A DNA stretch of 64,000 nt from Micavibrio aeruginosavorus ARL-13 (GCF_000226315.1 NC_016026.1:1364001-1428000), one strand, 5' to 3'; numbered from the stretch's first letter, positions 17,800 through 27,478 are shown. The notes: a model not told the origin generated them from the letters alone. Numbers and translations: made by a program.

Positions 17800-19164
17800 T
17801 TAAGCCTTCTTCTTCGCTTTTTCGGCTTTTTTGCCCGTGTACGGGGTGTCGTCTTCTTTGGTCAACTCTTCAACCGTAACGACTTTCTCACTCACGTCAG
17901 CCAATTCGAACAGGAAATCGACAACTTTGTCCTCGAATACCGGTGCGCGCAAAGCTTCCAGAGCCTGGCGGTTTTTGCGGTAATATTCGAACACTTCGCC
18001 TTCCTGACCCGGGAAGCGCTGGGCTTCCATAATCACGGCGCGCTGCATTTCCTGATCGGTGATCTGGATGTTGTTCTCACGACCAATTTCGGACAGAACC
18101 AGACCCAGACGAACACGACGGGCGGCGATTGCGCGCAATTCGTCTTCTTCCTCGGTGGTCAGTTCCAATTTGCCGTCTTTCAGGTCGCCCTGACGCTCGA
18201 TACGAACCTGGCTCAGGATGTTGTTGTATTCCAGATCCAGCATACCCTGCGGCAGTTCGAAATCATGGGCCTCATCCAGCGCGTCCAGCAGAGCGCGTTT
18301 CAGCTTCATACGGCTGACATCGTCATACTGGCTTTGGATTTGCTTTTCGACCAGGTCGCGCAACGCTTGTTCGCTGTCCAGACCCAGTTTCTTGGCGAAA
18401 TCGTCGTCCACTTTCGCGTCTTTGGCCACTTGGATTTCGTGGATTTCAACGTCGAAAATCGCATCCTGACCCGACAATTCGGCCGCGTGGTACGCTTCCG
18501 GGAAGGTCACTTTCACTTCAACCTTGTCACCAACGGACTTGCCAACCAATTGGTCTTCAAAGCCCGGAATGAACTGGCCACTGCCCAGCTCCAGCTTCGC
18601 ACCGTGTGCGTGCATGCCCGGGTGCGGTTTGTTGTCCTTCGCGGTGCGGCCGTGGAAGTCCATCACGATGACGTCGCCTTTTTTCGTCGGGCGGGATTCG
18701 GTGATGGTTTCGTATTCGGCGTTGGATTTCGCGATACGCTCCAGCGTTTCGTCAATTTCCTTTTTGTCGGCTTTCACAACCGGCTTCACCAGTTTGATGG
18801 CTTTCACGTCCGTAACCTTAAATTCCGGCAGCAATTCAACAGCCATCGTGTAGGTCAGGTCTTTGCCTTCGTCAAAAGACGTCACTTCAAATTTCGGTTG
18901 AAGAGCTGGGCGCAGGTTCTTCTCAGTGATCAGTTTTTGCGCACCGTCATTGACGACTTTCTCAATCACTTCGGCCATCACCGAGCGACCATATTTCTGT
19001 TTCAGCAGTTTCAGCGGCACTTTGCCCTTGCGGAAACCCGGCAGGCTGATCGTTTCACCAACTTCCTGCAGGCGCACATCAACCTGTGCATCGATATCCT
19101 GGGCCGTAACCGTCACTTCATACTGGCAGCTCAGGCCTTCTTTTTTCAGTTCTTTAACCTGCAT
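17800..19164 (-). CDS. tig: Trigger factor
   Basis: Ribosome-associated chaperone with peptidyl-prolyl isomerase activity that meets nascent chains at the exit tunnel. The 454-residue protein carries the ribosome-binding signature GFRKGKVP (about residues 44-51), a central FKBP-like domain (KKGDVIVMDFHGR to DKVEVKVTFPEAYHA, about 150-235) and a helical C-terminal domain. The ATG at 19164 (MQVKELKKEG) is the family start; the frame extends 48 codons upstream only because it reads through tRNA-Leu. It heads the tig-clpP-lon-HU proteostasis block. Confidence 0.97.
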   Translation of the reverse strand: MQVKELKKEGLSCQYEVTVTAQDIDAQVDVRLQEVGETISLPGFRKGKVPLKLLKQKYGRSVMAEVIEKVVNDGAQKLITEKNLRPALQPKFEVTSFDEGKDLTYTMAVELLPEFKVTDVKAIKLVKPVVKADKKEIDETLERIAKSNAEYETITESRPTKKGDVIVMDFHGRTAKDNKPHPGMHAHGAKLELGSGQFIPGFEDQLVGKSVGDKVEVKVTFPEAYHAAELSGQDAIFDVEIHEIQVAKDAKVDDDFAKKLGLDSEQALRDLVEKQIQSQYDDVSRMKLKRALLDALDEAHDFELPQGMLDLEYNNILSQVRIERQGDLKDGKLELTTEEEDELRAIAARRVRLGLVLSEIGRENNIQITDQEMQRAVIMEAQRFPGQEGEVFEYYRKNRQALEALRAPVFEDKVVDFLFELADVSEKVVTVEELTKEDDTPYTGKKAEKAKKKA

Positions 19165-19208
19165 CTTAAGTTCTCTTTGCAAGATGTTGATATTAAAACA
19201 AAATTCAT

Positions 19209-19293
19209 TGGTGCGGATGAAGGGACTCGAACCCCCACGGGTCACCCCGCTGGAACCTAAATCCAGTGCGTCTACCAATTCCGCCACATCCGC
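19209..19293 (-). tRNA. tRNA-Leu (TAG)
   Basis: An 85-nt class II tRNA on the minus strand: acceptor GCGGATG/CATCCGC, anticodon stem CTGGA/TCCAG with loop TTTAGGT (anticodon TAG), an extended variable arm, T-loop TTCGAGT, discriminator A and encoded CCA. It ends 44 bases before the trigger factor start with no terminator between, so the two may be cotranscribed. Confidence 0.95.
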
Positions 19294-19358
19294 ATCCCAG
19301 AGCCGCACTGGCGCGGCCTGAAATTGAACCCTTCACAAACCAGAAAAGCGCGGCAAAT

Positions 19359-20864
19359 TCAAGCCCAATCCCTCAATATTCCCGGGATTCCTTCGGCCAA
19401 ATCAGCCGCAACCAGCCCCGGACCCAAGCGCCATGCGGTTTCGCCGTGCATCCAGGCCGCCATACAGGCGGCTGTGAACGGGGCAACGCCCTGCGCCACC
19501 AGCCCGGCAATCATCCCCGCCAGCACATCCCCGGCCCCCGCCGTGGCAAGCCAGGACGGGCCGTGGGTGCTGACCACACAGGTTCCATCCGGGGCCGCAA
19601 TGACTGTATCTGCCCCTTTGAGCAGGATCACCGCCCCGCTCCGCTTGGCGGCCTCTTTCACGCGGTCGATCTTGGACCCCGGCAAATCACCAAACAAACG
19701 GGCAAATTCCCCTTCGTGCGGGGTCAGGATGCAATGATCATGCGCCACGTGAAACAATTCATCGGCATGGCCCGCGAAGGCACTGATCGCATCGGCATCC
19801 AGCACAACACTGCGCCCCGCCAATCCGCAGGCCCCCAGCACGATGGCGCGCAGATCATCCGCGCAGTCCAATCCCGCCCCCGGCCCTATTAACAAGACAT
19901 TGCGCCGCGCATCCCCGGCCAGCTCCAGAAACGCGGCGGGCGTATCCGCCACCGCACTCATAATATGGGCGGGCCCGGTTTGATAAATGCGCTGCACCTC
20001 CGCTGGGGCCGCAATGGTGCAAACCCCGGCCCCAATCCGCATGGAGGCCGCCCCAGCCAAACGCGCCGCGCCCGTCAGACGCCCCCCACCCAGAACCAGC
20101 ACATGGCCCCGGTCATATTTATGCTGCCCCCGCTGCGTTGCAGGCACGGAATCCACCCACAAAGACGGCGTATTCTCTGCCGCCACGCATCCGGTTTTTT
20201 CAATCGCTTCATCAGGAATGCCAATATCCGCAACACTGACCAGACCACATTGATCCATTCCGGGCATCAACACATGGGCCGGCTTTTTGCGGAAGAATGT
20301 CACTGTGCCCAGACACTTAGGGGCAGACTCATCCACCGCGCCCGTATCACCATTCACACCGCTTGGCACATCCACGGCAATCACGGGCAAATCCAGCGCA
20401 CGGATTTTAGCGAAGGCGTCCTTCACCGGAAAATCCAAGGCACGCGACAGCCCGGCCCCAAACACCGCATCAATCACGCCGGTTCGATCCGGATCGAAAT
20501 CACCATGCTCCAGATTGTTCAAAAGTTCGGAAAAGTTGCGCACCGGGCCCGTCCATCCGGTTACGGCCCTGGCCGCATCCCCCGTCATTTGCGCAGGTGG
20601 GGCCAGCGCATAAAGCCGCACATCCATGCCCTCGGCCCGCAGGTTCATGGCCGCGACATAGCCGTCTCCACCATTGTTGCCGGGCCCGCACAGCACCAGA
20701 AAGGTTCGCCGCCCCAGAAGGCGTTTTGCCTCCTCCGCCACGGCCAGACCCGCCGCCTGCATCAAGGCAAATCCATCCTGCCCCGCCAACGGCAACGCCA
20801 AATGATCGGCCTGCGCCATTTGCGACACGCTCAGAATGTGCTGATGATCGGGAAATTCAGCCAT
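19359..20864 (-). CDS. nnr: Bifunctional NAD(P)H-hydrate repair enzyme
   Basis: Repairs hydrated NADH and NADPH: an N-terminal epimerase (YjeF_N, about residues 1-215) interconverts the R and S hydrates and a C-terminal ADP-dependent dehydratase (about 230-501) restores the cofactor. Seen motifs are CGPGNNGGDGYVAAMNL and VPSGVNGDTG in the first domain, and LILKGADTV-type and AGAGDVLAGMIAGLVAQG in the second. The ATG at 20864 (MAEFPDHQHILSV) is chosen because the upstream extension reads through tRNA-His; its ribosome binding site is weak. In many alphaproteobacteria nnr sits near glnB-glnA; here glnA is close by but divergent. Confidence 0.95.
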   Translation of the reverse strand: MAEFPDHQHILSVSQMAQADHLALPLAGQDGFALMQAAGLAVAEEAKRLLGRRTFLVLCGPGNNGGDGYVAAMNLRAEGMDVRLYALAPPAQMTGDAARAVTGWTGPVRNFSELLNNLEHGDFDPDRTGVIDAVFGAGLSRALDFPVKDAFAKIRALDLPVIAVDVPSGVNGDTGAVDESAPKCLGTVTFFRKKPAHVLMPGMDQCGLVSVADIGIPDEAIEKTGCVAAENTPSLWVDSVPATQRGQHKYDRGHVLVLGGGRLTGAARLAGAASMRIGAGVCTIAAPAEVQRIYQTGPAHIMSAVADTPAAFLELAGDARRNVLLIGPGAGLDCADDLRAIVLGACGLAGRSVVLDADAISAFAGHADELFHVAHDHCILTPHEGEFARLFGDLPGSKIDRVKEAAKRSGAVILLKGADTVIAAPDGTCVVSTHGPSWLATAGAGDVLAGMIAGLVAQGVAPFTAACMAAWMHGETAWRLGPGLVAADLAEGIPGILRDWA

Positions 20865-20901
20865 GAAAATGAAACCCAGTGAATTGATTCGAAAGGGAAA
20901 A

Positions 20902-20978
20902 TGGGGCGACTGACGGGGCTCGAACCCGCGACAACCCGGACCACAACCGAGTGCTCTACCAGCTGAGCTACAGTCGCC
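20902..20978 (-). tRNA. tRNA-His (GTG)
   Basis: A cloverleaf on the minus strand with the histidine hallmark: an extra 5' G (G-1) opposite C73 before the encoded CCA. The anticodon stem CTCGG/CCGGG surrounds loop TTGTGGT (anticodon GTG). Length is 77 nt. It lies 37 bases before the nnr start codon. Confidence 0.95.
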
Positions 20979-21082
20979 ACATAAAAAGGCCGAAGGCCCC
21001 TGTAGATGCAGGATTTGCGAAATATAGTCAAGAGTTTCTCTTACATATTTCCACCGCGTCGCGGACAACATTCCCCACCTCC

Positions 21083-21155
21083 GGCATCCCCGCAAAAGCG
21101 GGGATCCATACGATAGGTACACATTGCCATGGATTCCCGCTTTCGCGGGAATGCC
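21083..21155. repeat. Dispersed palindromic repeat, copy 1 (variant)
   Basis: Two hairpins, CATCCCCGC-AAAA-GCGGGGATCCA and TGGATTCCCGC-TTTC-GCGGGAATG, separated by about 23 bases; the second is nearly the reverse complement of the first. The core is CCCGC/GCGGG instead of the CCGGC/GCCGG of the other copies, so this is the most divergent member of the family. Confidence 0.85.
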
Positions 21156-21276
21156 AGAGAAAGGGCGGCGGTAATAACAAGGGGGGAACAAAATGCACCA
21201 CAAAAACCTGAAAAATATTTGTGCTTTGCGATAGACAGGGGCACACTGTCGTGATACTTAAAAGAGATAGCATAAA

Positions 21277-21319
21277 ATTGCATGACAGCATTGCTTTTAA
21301 AGCATATCTAAAATGCAAT
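21277..21319. promoter_or_regulatory. Nested inverted repeats upstream of glnA
   Basis: An outer ATTGCAT (21277-21283) is repeated inverted as ATGCAAT (21313-21319), and encloses the perfect 6-1-6 palindrome TGCTTTTAAAGCA (21292-21304). It ends 50 bases before the glnA start and may be an operator or part of the promoter. No known NtrC or sigma-54 consensus fits. Confidence 0.35.
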
Positions 21320-21369
21320 GATTACAATAGCTTAGTTTAACACCCCTTTCGGAAGCATTAGAGGAACCC

Positions 21370-22800
21370 ATGTCCGACGCAGAGCTGAACATCAAAAGCG
21401 TGGCCGATTTACTGAAGGCCATTACCGATCGCAACATTGAATATGTCGATTTTATTTTCACCGATCTGCGCGGAAAACAACAACACACGACCCAGCATGT
21501 CGATACGGTCGACAAGGACCTGCTGACCGATGGTGTGTTCTTTGACGGCTCTTCCATCGCTGGCTGGAAGGCCATCAACGAATCCGACATGGTTCTGATG
21601 CCGGATGTGACCCGCGTCACCATCGACCCGTTCACCGCCCAACCGACGCTGAAAATCTTCTGCGACGTGTATGACCCGGTAACGAAAAAACCGTATGTCC
21701 GCGACCCGCGCTCCATTGCCAAGGCCGCTGAGGCCTACCTGCAAACCACGGGCCTGGCCGATGTGGCCTATTTCGGACCGGAAGCTGAATTTTTCGTCTT
21801 CGACGATGTGAAATTCGCCGTACGCGGCAACAAAGTCGCCTATGAACTGGACGGCATTGAAGAGCCGAGCAACACCGACCGCACTTATGCCGATGGCAAC
21901 ATGGGCCACCGCCCGCGTGTGAAGGGCGGCTATTTCCCGGATGCTCCGGTGGATAGCGGCGTTGATCTGCGCGCGGAAATGCTCTCTGTCATGCGCACCA
22001 TGGGCGTTCCGGTTGAAAAGCACCACCACGAAGTGGCCGCCAGCCAGCACGAACTGGGTATCAAATTCTCTACACTGGTCGATTGCGCCGACAACATGCA
22101 GATTTACAAGCATGTCGTTTTCAACGTCGCCCACGCCTATGGCAAGACCGCAACCTTTATGCCGAAGCCGGTTTACGGCGATAACGGTTCAGGCATGCAC
22201 GTGCACCAATCGTTGTCCAAGGGCGGCAAGCCTTTGTTCGCGGGTGATGGCTATGCTGGCCTGTCTGAAATGTGCCTGTTCTATATCGGCGGCATTATCA
22301 AACACGCGCGCGCGCTGAACGCCTTCACCAACCCGACGACCAACAGCTATAAGCGTCTGGTCCCGGGCTATGAGGCGCCGGTTCTGCTCGCCTACTCCGC
22401 TCGCAACCGGTCCGCGTCCTGCCGGATTCCGCACTCCGTTTCGCCGAAGGGCAAACGCGTGGAAGTCCGCTTCCCGGACCCGCTGGCCAACCCGTATCTG
22501 GCCTACTCCGCCATGCTGATGGCTGGTCTGGACGGAATCAAAAACAAAATCCATCCGGGCGAAGCGATGGATAAAAACCTCTACGACCTGCCGGACGAAG
22601 AACTGCGCCGCGTCCCGACCGTGTGCGGCTCCCTGCGCGAAGCCCTCGAGTCCCTGAAACAGGACCACAGCTTCCTGCTGGAAGGCGACGTCTTCACCCG
22701 CGACATGATCGCCGGTTACATCGAACTTAAAATGGAAGAAGTCATGGCGTATGAGACCATGCCGCACCCGATTGAGTTCCAGATGTATTATTCGTCGTAG
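21370..22800 (+). CDS. glnA: Glutamine synthetase, type I
   Basis: Forms glutamine from glutamate, ammonia and ATP; central to nitrogen assimilation, cytoplasmic dodecamer. The 476-residue protein has the type I signatures FDGSSIAGW (about residue 56), the active-site region [37 protein letters not shown] and the ATP-binding [10 protein letters not shown]. Tyr405 in NLYDLPDEE matches the adenylylation site of GSI-beta enzymes, so control by GlnE is expected. The ATG at 21370 follows GAGGAA. A strong terminator follows. glnB, the usual upstream partner, is not in the window. Confidence 0.99.
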   Translation: MSDAELNIKSVADLLKAITDRNIEYVDFIFTDLRGKQQHTTQHVDTVDKDLLTDGVFFDGSSIAGWKAINESDMVLMPDVTRVTIDPFTAQPTLKIFCDVYDPVTKKPYVRDPRSIAKAAEAYLQTTGLADVAYFGPEAEFFVFDDVKFAVRGNKVAYELDGIEEPSNTDRTYADGNMGHRPRVKGGYFPDAPVDSGVDLRAEMLSVMRTMGVPVEKHHHEVAASQHELGIKFSTLVDCADNMQIYKHVVFNVAHAYGKTATFMPKPVYGDNGSGMHVHQSLSKGGKPLFAGDGYAGLSEMCLFYIGGIIKHARALNAFTNPTTNSYKRLVPGYEAPVLLAYSARNRSASCRIPHSVSPKGKRVEVRFPDPLANPYLAYSAMLMAGLDGIKNKIHPGEAMDKNLYDLPDEELRRVPTVCGSLREALESLKQDHSFLLEGDVFTRDMIAGYIELKMEEVMAYETMPHPIEFQMYYSS

Positions 22801-22820
22801 GATTTGCGATAGAGATAAAA

Positions 22821-22852
22821 AGAAAAGCCGGGGTGAAAGCCCCGGCTTTTCT
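22821..22852 (+). terminator. Intrinsic terminator after glnA
   Basis: AGAAAAGCCGGGG pairs with CCCCGGCTTTTCT around a TGAAAG loop, 20 bases past the glnA stop; the descending arm runs into TTTTCTTTT. Confidence 0.9.
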
Positions 22853-23010
22853 TTTGCTCAAGCACCATGCTTCGCATATAAAATTGCACTATTAATTTGC
22901 AAAACTTTACATTGTAAACACATTTAGCACGAGTTAGTATTTTTGCGCCGGGCGTTTTGGTTTGTAAGAAAATCCACTGTGTCAAAACCACCTATAAGCA
23001 TGAGAGCAAT

Positions 23011-23589
23011 ATGAAATCACAGCGTACCGGGTCATATACTAAGCCGCTTTGCTCCAAACACTCACGCAAGATAATTTTTCTTTCTTTAATTTTATGCGTG
23101 CAATTTATGCAGACCTCTTGCCTAGACAGCATGACAAAGCAAGATCGCGAATTTTCTACAAAAATCAAAGATCACATAAAAATGAAAGATGAAGTGATCA
23201 GAGTTTCTGAAATCCATCCCGGAAATTGGGAAAGGGTTTGTTTCACAGCAGCCGGCGCTGAGGGTGACGCTATAAGATCTGTATCGGAATTTAAAAACAT
23301 AGAAGCTAATAATTTGATCGTAATCAACAGAGAACGATCAGACACACGTCACGGCGATATGTTCGAATGGGGAATTTATTTCTACTATCCTCCCAATAAA
23401 ATTGAATATTTTAGAATCGATAATAGCGATATGTACCCAAATCAATTGGGCGCAACAGCGGATGATTACGCGTGTGCTTCCTATGAAAACGCCTACTTCA
23501 AGGCGATGCAAGATGAACGCGTGAATAAGTCTGGAAATGTTTATCTGAACATACAATTAACCAACATTAGACGAGAAAAACGTCAGTGA
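23011..23589 (+). CDS. AT-rich hypothetical protein, possible lipoprotein
   Basis: About 192 residues from the ATG at 23011 (MKSQRTGSYTKPLC), preceded by GAGAGC. Residues about 20-37 are hydrophobic (KIIFLSLILCVQFM) and end at QTSC, which may be a lipobox, although Gln at -3 is unusual. The rest is a soluble domain with WGIYFYYPPNKIEYFRID. By eye this stretch (22860-23590) is clearly richer in A+T than its neighbours and uses AAA, ATA and TTT freely, which suggests recent acquisition or relaxed codon use. An alternative start at 22957 adds 18 residues. Function unknown. Confidence 0.65.
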   Translation: MKSQRTGSYTKPLCSKHSRKIIFLSLILCVQFMQTSCLDSMTKQDREFSTKIKDHIKMKDEVIRVSEIHPGNWERVCFTAAGAEGDAIRSVSEFKNIEANNLIVINRERSDTRHGDMFEWGIYFYYPPNKIEYFRIDNSDMYPNQLGATADDYACASYENAYFKAMQDERVNKSGNVYLNIQLTNIRREKRQ

Positions 23590-23624
23590 ACTTTGCTCAA
23601 TAATTGGCACAGGCCCTTACTATC

Positions 23625-24758
23625 CTACGGCCGCATCGACTGAATCACGCGCCCAAACGCTTCCGTATTCCCTGCCCACGTGTAGAAATCCACGTTCCGG
23701 GATGGGGTCAGCATGGTGACGATGTAGTAGTAGCGGTCTTCGATCAACACGGCGATCCAGTATTCGTGATCCTGGATTGATTTTTCCTTGTTGGTCATTT
23801 CGTAGACTTCGACGCGGTTATAGGACACCTGCGGCTGGAATTTGTAATCGGCGGGCTGTTCGATCATCGCGCCGATGACCATGCCGCGTTCTTCCAGCTC
23901 TTTCTGCAGCGCCTTCACCTCTTCGGCCAGCGTCGTATCCAGTTCGGTGGAGATGATATTGATATCAATTTCACCGTTCAGCGTCTTTTCATCGCGCGTG
24001 TTGATGACGCTGGCTTCCATCACGTCGATGGATTGGATGCTGGGCGCACGCAAACGCCACGATGTCGGATAATCAAAGCGCAGCAGGTCGAGGAACGCGA
24101 ATGTTTGAATACTGCTGAGGCGAGAATCTTCCGGTGCGATGAAACTGAAGGAATCAATAATCGCATCCTGCATCCCTTCTTGCCCCTTCCACAGGGCTTC
24201 GGGGATATACACCATGCTCAAAATCATACGAGGGCCGTTGATTTCGGCGGTGGCGCGGACAACGAAGGGCGTGTCCTTTTCCATCTGAATATACAACGCC
24301 TCAACCCGGCGGTCGGACAGTTCCTTCATGCCCTGCAACGTATAACCACGTGAGAGGATATAATGCAGGAACCAGTTGCGGGCTGTAATTTCGTGGTCCA
24401 GTTCCAGCGCCATAATCACAAAACGGCTGCGCACATCGCCGGTGACCGGGCCGTAATAGCGCGCAACTTCACCCAACAGGCGCTTGCTCAAATCCTGAGA
24501 GCGCAGATTGTCATCGGCGGATTTTTTCCAATCCTTGGGCAGGCGGATTTTATAGGCGAGAAATTTGTCACCCAGCGGGGTGTCTTCATACAGCGTTGTG
24601 GCCGCTTCAAATTTGGCCGGGTCCATGGGGTAATCCGGCAATTCGCTGATTTTTTTGACGTCAAACGCCTGCGCCCAGGCCTTGGGCACGGCCAGCGTCA
24701 CAACGCCAACCATCATCAACAAACACAGCACAGAAGATACGCGGAGCGGGTTTATCAT
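23625..24758 (-). CDS. Exported hypothetical protein
   Basis: A 377-residue protein with a clear signal peptide (VLCLLMMVGVVTLAVPKAWA, cleavage near residue 29) and no later membrane segment, so periplasmic. The mature part contains two regions that each read like the fold of lipoproteins related to PsbP/DcrB (LGDKFLAYKIRLPKDWKK; LLRFDYPTSWRLRAP), which is only a weak suggestion. Its ATG overlaps the stop of the thioesterase gene (ATGA), so the two are translationally coupled. Function unknown. Confidence 0.75.
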   Translation of the reverse strand: MINPLRVSSVLCLLMMVGVVTLAVPKAWAQAFDVKKISELPDYPMDPAKFEAATTLYEDTPLGDKFLAYKIRLPKDWKKSADDNLRSQDLSKRLLGEVARYYGPVTGDVRSRFVIMALELDHEITARNWFLHYILSRGYTLQGMKELSDRRVEALYIQMEKDTPFVVRATAEINGPRMILSMVYIPEALWKGQEGMQDAIIDSFSFIAPEDSRLSSIQTFAFLDLLRFDYPTSWRLRAPSIQSIDVMEASVINTRDEKTLNGEIDINIISTELDTTLAEEVKALQKELEERGMVIGAMIEQPADYKFQPQVSYNRVEVYEMTNKEKSIQDHEYWIAVLIEDRYYYIVTMLTPSRNVDFYTWAGNTEAFGRVIQSMRP

Positions 24759-25174
24759 GATTTTCTGATCTCCACAGGCTGACGGTCGTCACCGATGGCG
24801 ACGAAGGTATACAGCCCCTCCGTCACCTTGACGTAATTGCGTGTATCACGGCGGCGGCACCAGCTGTCAATTTTCACGGTCACCGACGTGCGGCCCACGC
24901 GGGCGATCTCGGTATAGAAACTGATTTCGTCGCCGATAAAGACGGGCTTATGGAATTTCATCGCCTCAATCCCCACGGTCACGACGCGGCCCCCGACATA
25001 GTCATAGGCCCGGGCCGCCCCAGCCAAGTCCATATGGGACAGGATCCAGCCGCCGAAAATATCGCCATTGGCGTTGGAATCGGCGGGCATGGGAAAGGTC
25101 CGCAAACTGGGCACCTTCCCCGCGATTTCCGCGGGCATATCGAGAGATTCCTGTGCTGAACCGGGCTTATTCAT
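24755..25174 (-). CDS. Acyl-CoA thioesterase, hotdog fold (YciA-like)
   Basis: Likely hydrolyses acyl-CoA to free fatty acid and CoA in the cytoplasm. The 139-residue form from ATG 25174 matches the family length. Signature: ADSNANGDIFGGWILSHMD (about residues 31-49), with the catalytic aspartate of the hotdog family, followed by VGIEAMKFHKPVFIGDEISF and SWCRRRDTRNYVKVTEG. The start is uncertain because only a weak ribosome binding site is visible; a frame up to 25285 would overlap the divergent parE. It is coupled to the exported protein downstream. Confidence 0.88.
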   Translation of the reverse strand: MNKPGSAQESLDMPAEIAGKVPSLRTFPMPADSNANGDIFGGWILSHMDLAGAARAYDYVGGRVVTVGIEAMKFHKPVFIGDEISFYTEIARVGRTSVTVKIDSWCRRRDTRNYVKVTEGLYTFVAIGDDRQPVEIRKS

Positions 25175-25261
25175 GGGTTTTCGCTTGCAACAAGGGTTTG
25201 GGCGGTTAAGTATCCTATTCCACCGTACCGAAACAAAATACAGACCGAATGCGTTCATTTT

Positions 25262-27301
25262 ATGGCTGATCTCTTTGCTAACCAAATGAAAAAACCGTCA
25301 AATTCCGCAAAAGACACATCTTATGGCGCCTCGGATATCGAGGTGCTGGAAGGTCTTGAGCCTGTCCGCCGCCGCCCCGGTATGTATATCGGCGGCACGG
25401 ATGAGCGCGCGTTGCACCATTTGGTGGTCGAGATTCTGGATAACTCGATGGACGAGGCCGTGGCCGGCCACGCCGACAAGATCTATCTGACCCTGAAGGC
25501 CGACGGATCGGTGGAAATCAGCGATAATGGCCGGGGGATCCCGGTGGATGAACACCCGAAATACCCCGGAAAGTCTGCGCTGGAGGTCATTATGACCACC
25601 CTGCACTCCGGCGGGAAATTCAGCGGCAAGAACTATGAAACCTCCGGCGGCCTGCACGGCGTGGGGTCATCGGTCGTCAACGCCCTGTCCGAATGGATGG
25701 TGATTGACGTCGCCCGCGACAAGACCCTGTATCGCCAGAGCTTTGCCCGCGGCCTTCCGACCTCGAAGCTGCAGAAAATCGGCCCGGCCAGCCACCGCGG
25801 GACCAAAGTGTCCTTCCTGCCTGACCATGAAATTTTTGGCAAAAGCGCCAAACTGCACCCGTCCATGCTGTACCAGATCGCGCGATCCAAGGCGTATCTG
25901 TATCGCGGCGTTGAAATTCTCTGGGAATGCGACCCGGCCTGCCTGCCCGAAGGGGCCAAAACCCCGGCCAAGGCGACGTTCCACTTCCCCAATGGTTTGC
26001 TGGACTTCCTGACCGCATCCCTGCATGGCCGCCCGACGGTGACGCCGATGGCGTTCGCGGGTCAGGCAAAATTGCCCGATGATGCGGGCCGCGTGGAATT
26101 TGCTGTGGCCTGGCCGGATGATGGCGAAGGGTTCAGCCATACATATTGTAACACCGTCCCGACCCCGCTGGGCGGCACGCATGAAAGCGGCCTGCGCACC
26201 GCTTTGGCCCGTGGCCTGCGGTCCTATGGCGATATGGTTGGCAATAAAAAAGCCGGCATTATCACCGCCGATGATGTGATGGGTGGGGCCGCGATCCTGC
26301 TCTCCGTCTTTATCCGCGATCCGCAATTCCAAGGCCAGACCAAAGAAAAATTGGTCACCGCCGAAGCCACCCGCTGGGTCGATTCCGCGATCAAGGACCA
26401 TTTCGACCACTGGCTGTCGGGCGATCCGGCCTCGGCCAAATTGTTGCTGGATACACTGATTGAACGTGCCGAGGAACGCCAGCGCCGCAAAGACGACAAG
26501 GACATGGCCCGCAAATCCGCCACGCGGAAATTGCGCCTGCCCGGTAAATTGTCGGATTGCAGCCGCACCAACGCGATCGATACCGAATTGTTCCTGGTCG
26601 AGGGTGACTCCGCCGGTGGATCCGCGAAACAGGCCCGCCGCCGCGATACACAGGCCGTTTTGCCGTTGCGTGGTAAAATCCTGAACGTCGTCAGCGCAAC
26701 CAAAGACAAAATGCGCGCGAATCAGGAAATTCAAGACTTGATCCTCGCCATGGGCACAGGCATCGGCAAGGACTGCAAAATCGACAATCTGCGCTATGAA
26801 CGCATCATCATCATGACGGATGCTGATGTCGATGGCGCGCACATTGCGTCATTGCTGGTTACCTTCTTCTATACGCAAATGCGCCCGTTGATTGAAAAGG
26901 GCCATTTGTATCTGGCCCAGCCGCCGCTATACCGCCTTAGCGCCGGAACGCTCAGCGCCTATGCCCGCGATGACGCGCACAAGGACGAATTGCTGGCGAC
27001 CCAGTTCAAAAACCGCAAGGTGGATATCAGCCGCTTTAAAGGTCTGGGTGAAATGCCCGCCGCGCAGTTGAAGGAAACCACGATGGACCCGGACAAGCGC
27101 ACGCTGATCCGCGTCACCATCCCGGACGCCCGTGCGGCGCTGGGCCTGACCGCCGAAACGATGGATGATGACACCGGCCCGACCATTGCCGCATCCGCCG
27201 ACATCGACGATCTGGTTGAACGGCTGATGGGCCGGAATGCCGAGGCACGGTTTAACTTTATTCAGGACAACGCTGAATTTGTGCGGGATTTGGATATTTA
27301 A
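25262..27301 (+). CDS. parE: DNA topoisomerase IV subunit B
   Basis: ATPase subunit of the type II topoisomerase that decatenates daughter chromosomes. The 679-residue protein has the GHKL ATPase domain (EILDNSMDEAVAG, ISDNGRGIPVDEHPKYPGKS, GGLHGVGSSVVNALS) and the TOPRIM domain with LFLVEGDSAGGSAKQAR and IIIMTDADVDGAHIASLL. The ending VERLMGRNAEARFNFIQ is typical of ParE/GyrB. It is called ParE rather than GyrB because it is short (about 680 residues) and has the ParE-like SFARGLPTSKLQKIG. It is divergent from the thioesterase gene. Confidence 0.95.
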   Translation: MADLFANQMKKPSNSAKDTSYGASDIEVLEGLEPVRRRPGMYIGGTDERALHHLVVEILDNSMDEAVAGHADKIYLTLKADGSVEISDNGRGIPVDEHPKYPGKSALEVIMTTLHSGGKFSGKNYETSGGLHGVGSSVVNALSEWMVIDVARDKTLYRQSFARGLPTSKLQKIGPASHRGTKVSFLPDHEIFGKSAKLHPSMLYQIARSKAYLYRGVEILWECDPACLPEGAKTPAKATFHFPNGLLDFLTASLHGRPTVTPMAFAGQAKLPDDAGRVEFAVAWPDDGEGFSHTYCNTVPTPLGGTHESGLRTALARGLRSYGDMVGNKKAGIITADDVMGGAAILLSVFIRDPQFQGQTKEKLVTAEATRWVDSAIKDHFDHWLSGDPASAKLLLDTLIERAEERQRRKDDKDMARKSATRKLRLPGKLSDCSRTNAIDTELFLVEGDSAGGSAKQARRRDTQAVLPLRGKILNVVSATKDKMRANQEIQDLILAMGTGIGKDCKIDNLRYERIIIMTDADVDGAHIASLLVTFFYTQMRPLIEKGHLYLAQPPLYRLSAGTLSAYARDDAHKDELLATQFKNRKVDISRFKGLGEMPAAQLKETTMDPDKRTLIRVTIPDARAALGLTAETMDDDTGPTIAASADIDDLVERLMGRNAEARFNFIQDNAEFVRDLDI

Positions 27302-27478
27302 GGAAAAATTCCCATAAATATCAAGCAGATAGCCAAAACCTCATGGATTTTGGTCGTTTGTATACGCCCCGGCAATTTGTTATGTAAAATTTTATTGACA
27401 AAAACCCGCAGATCCCGTAATTTCACTGTTATTCCGCGCATAAACCAATGAAGCGCGATCAAAAAAGAGGGTGTTAAA

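Larger units (their letters stand above)
20979..21369. other. 391-bp intergenic region between tRNA-His and glnA
   Basis: It holds one copy of the dispersed palindromic repeat (21083-21155) and, near glnA, an AT-rich stretch with nested inverted repeats (21277-21319). I found no gene, no sigma-54 -24/-12 promoter and no glnB. Confidence 0.7.

Noticed and set aside
21156-21369. Sigma-54 promoter for glnA
   Set aside because: No GG/GC pair with the -24/-12 spacing is visible.
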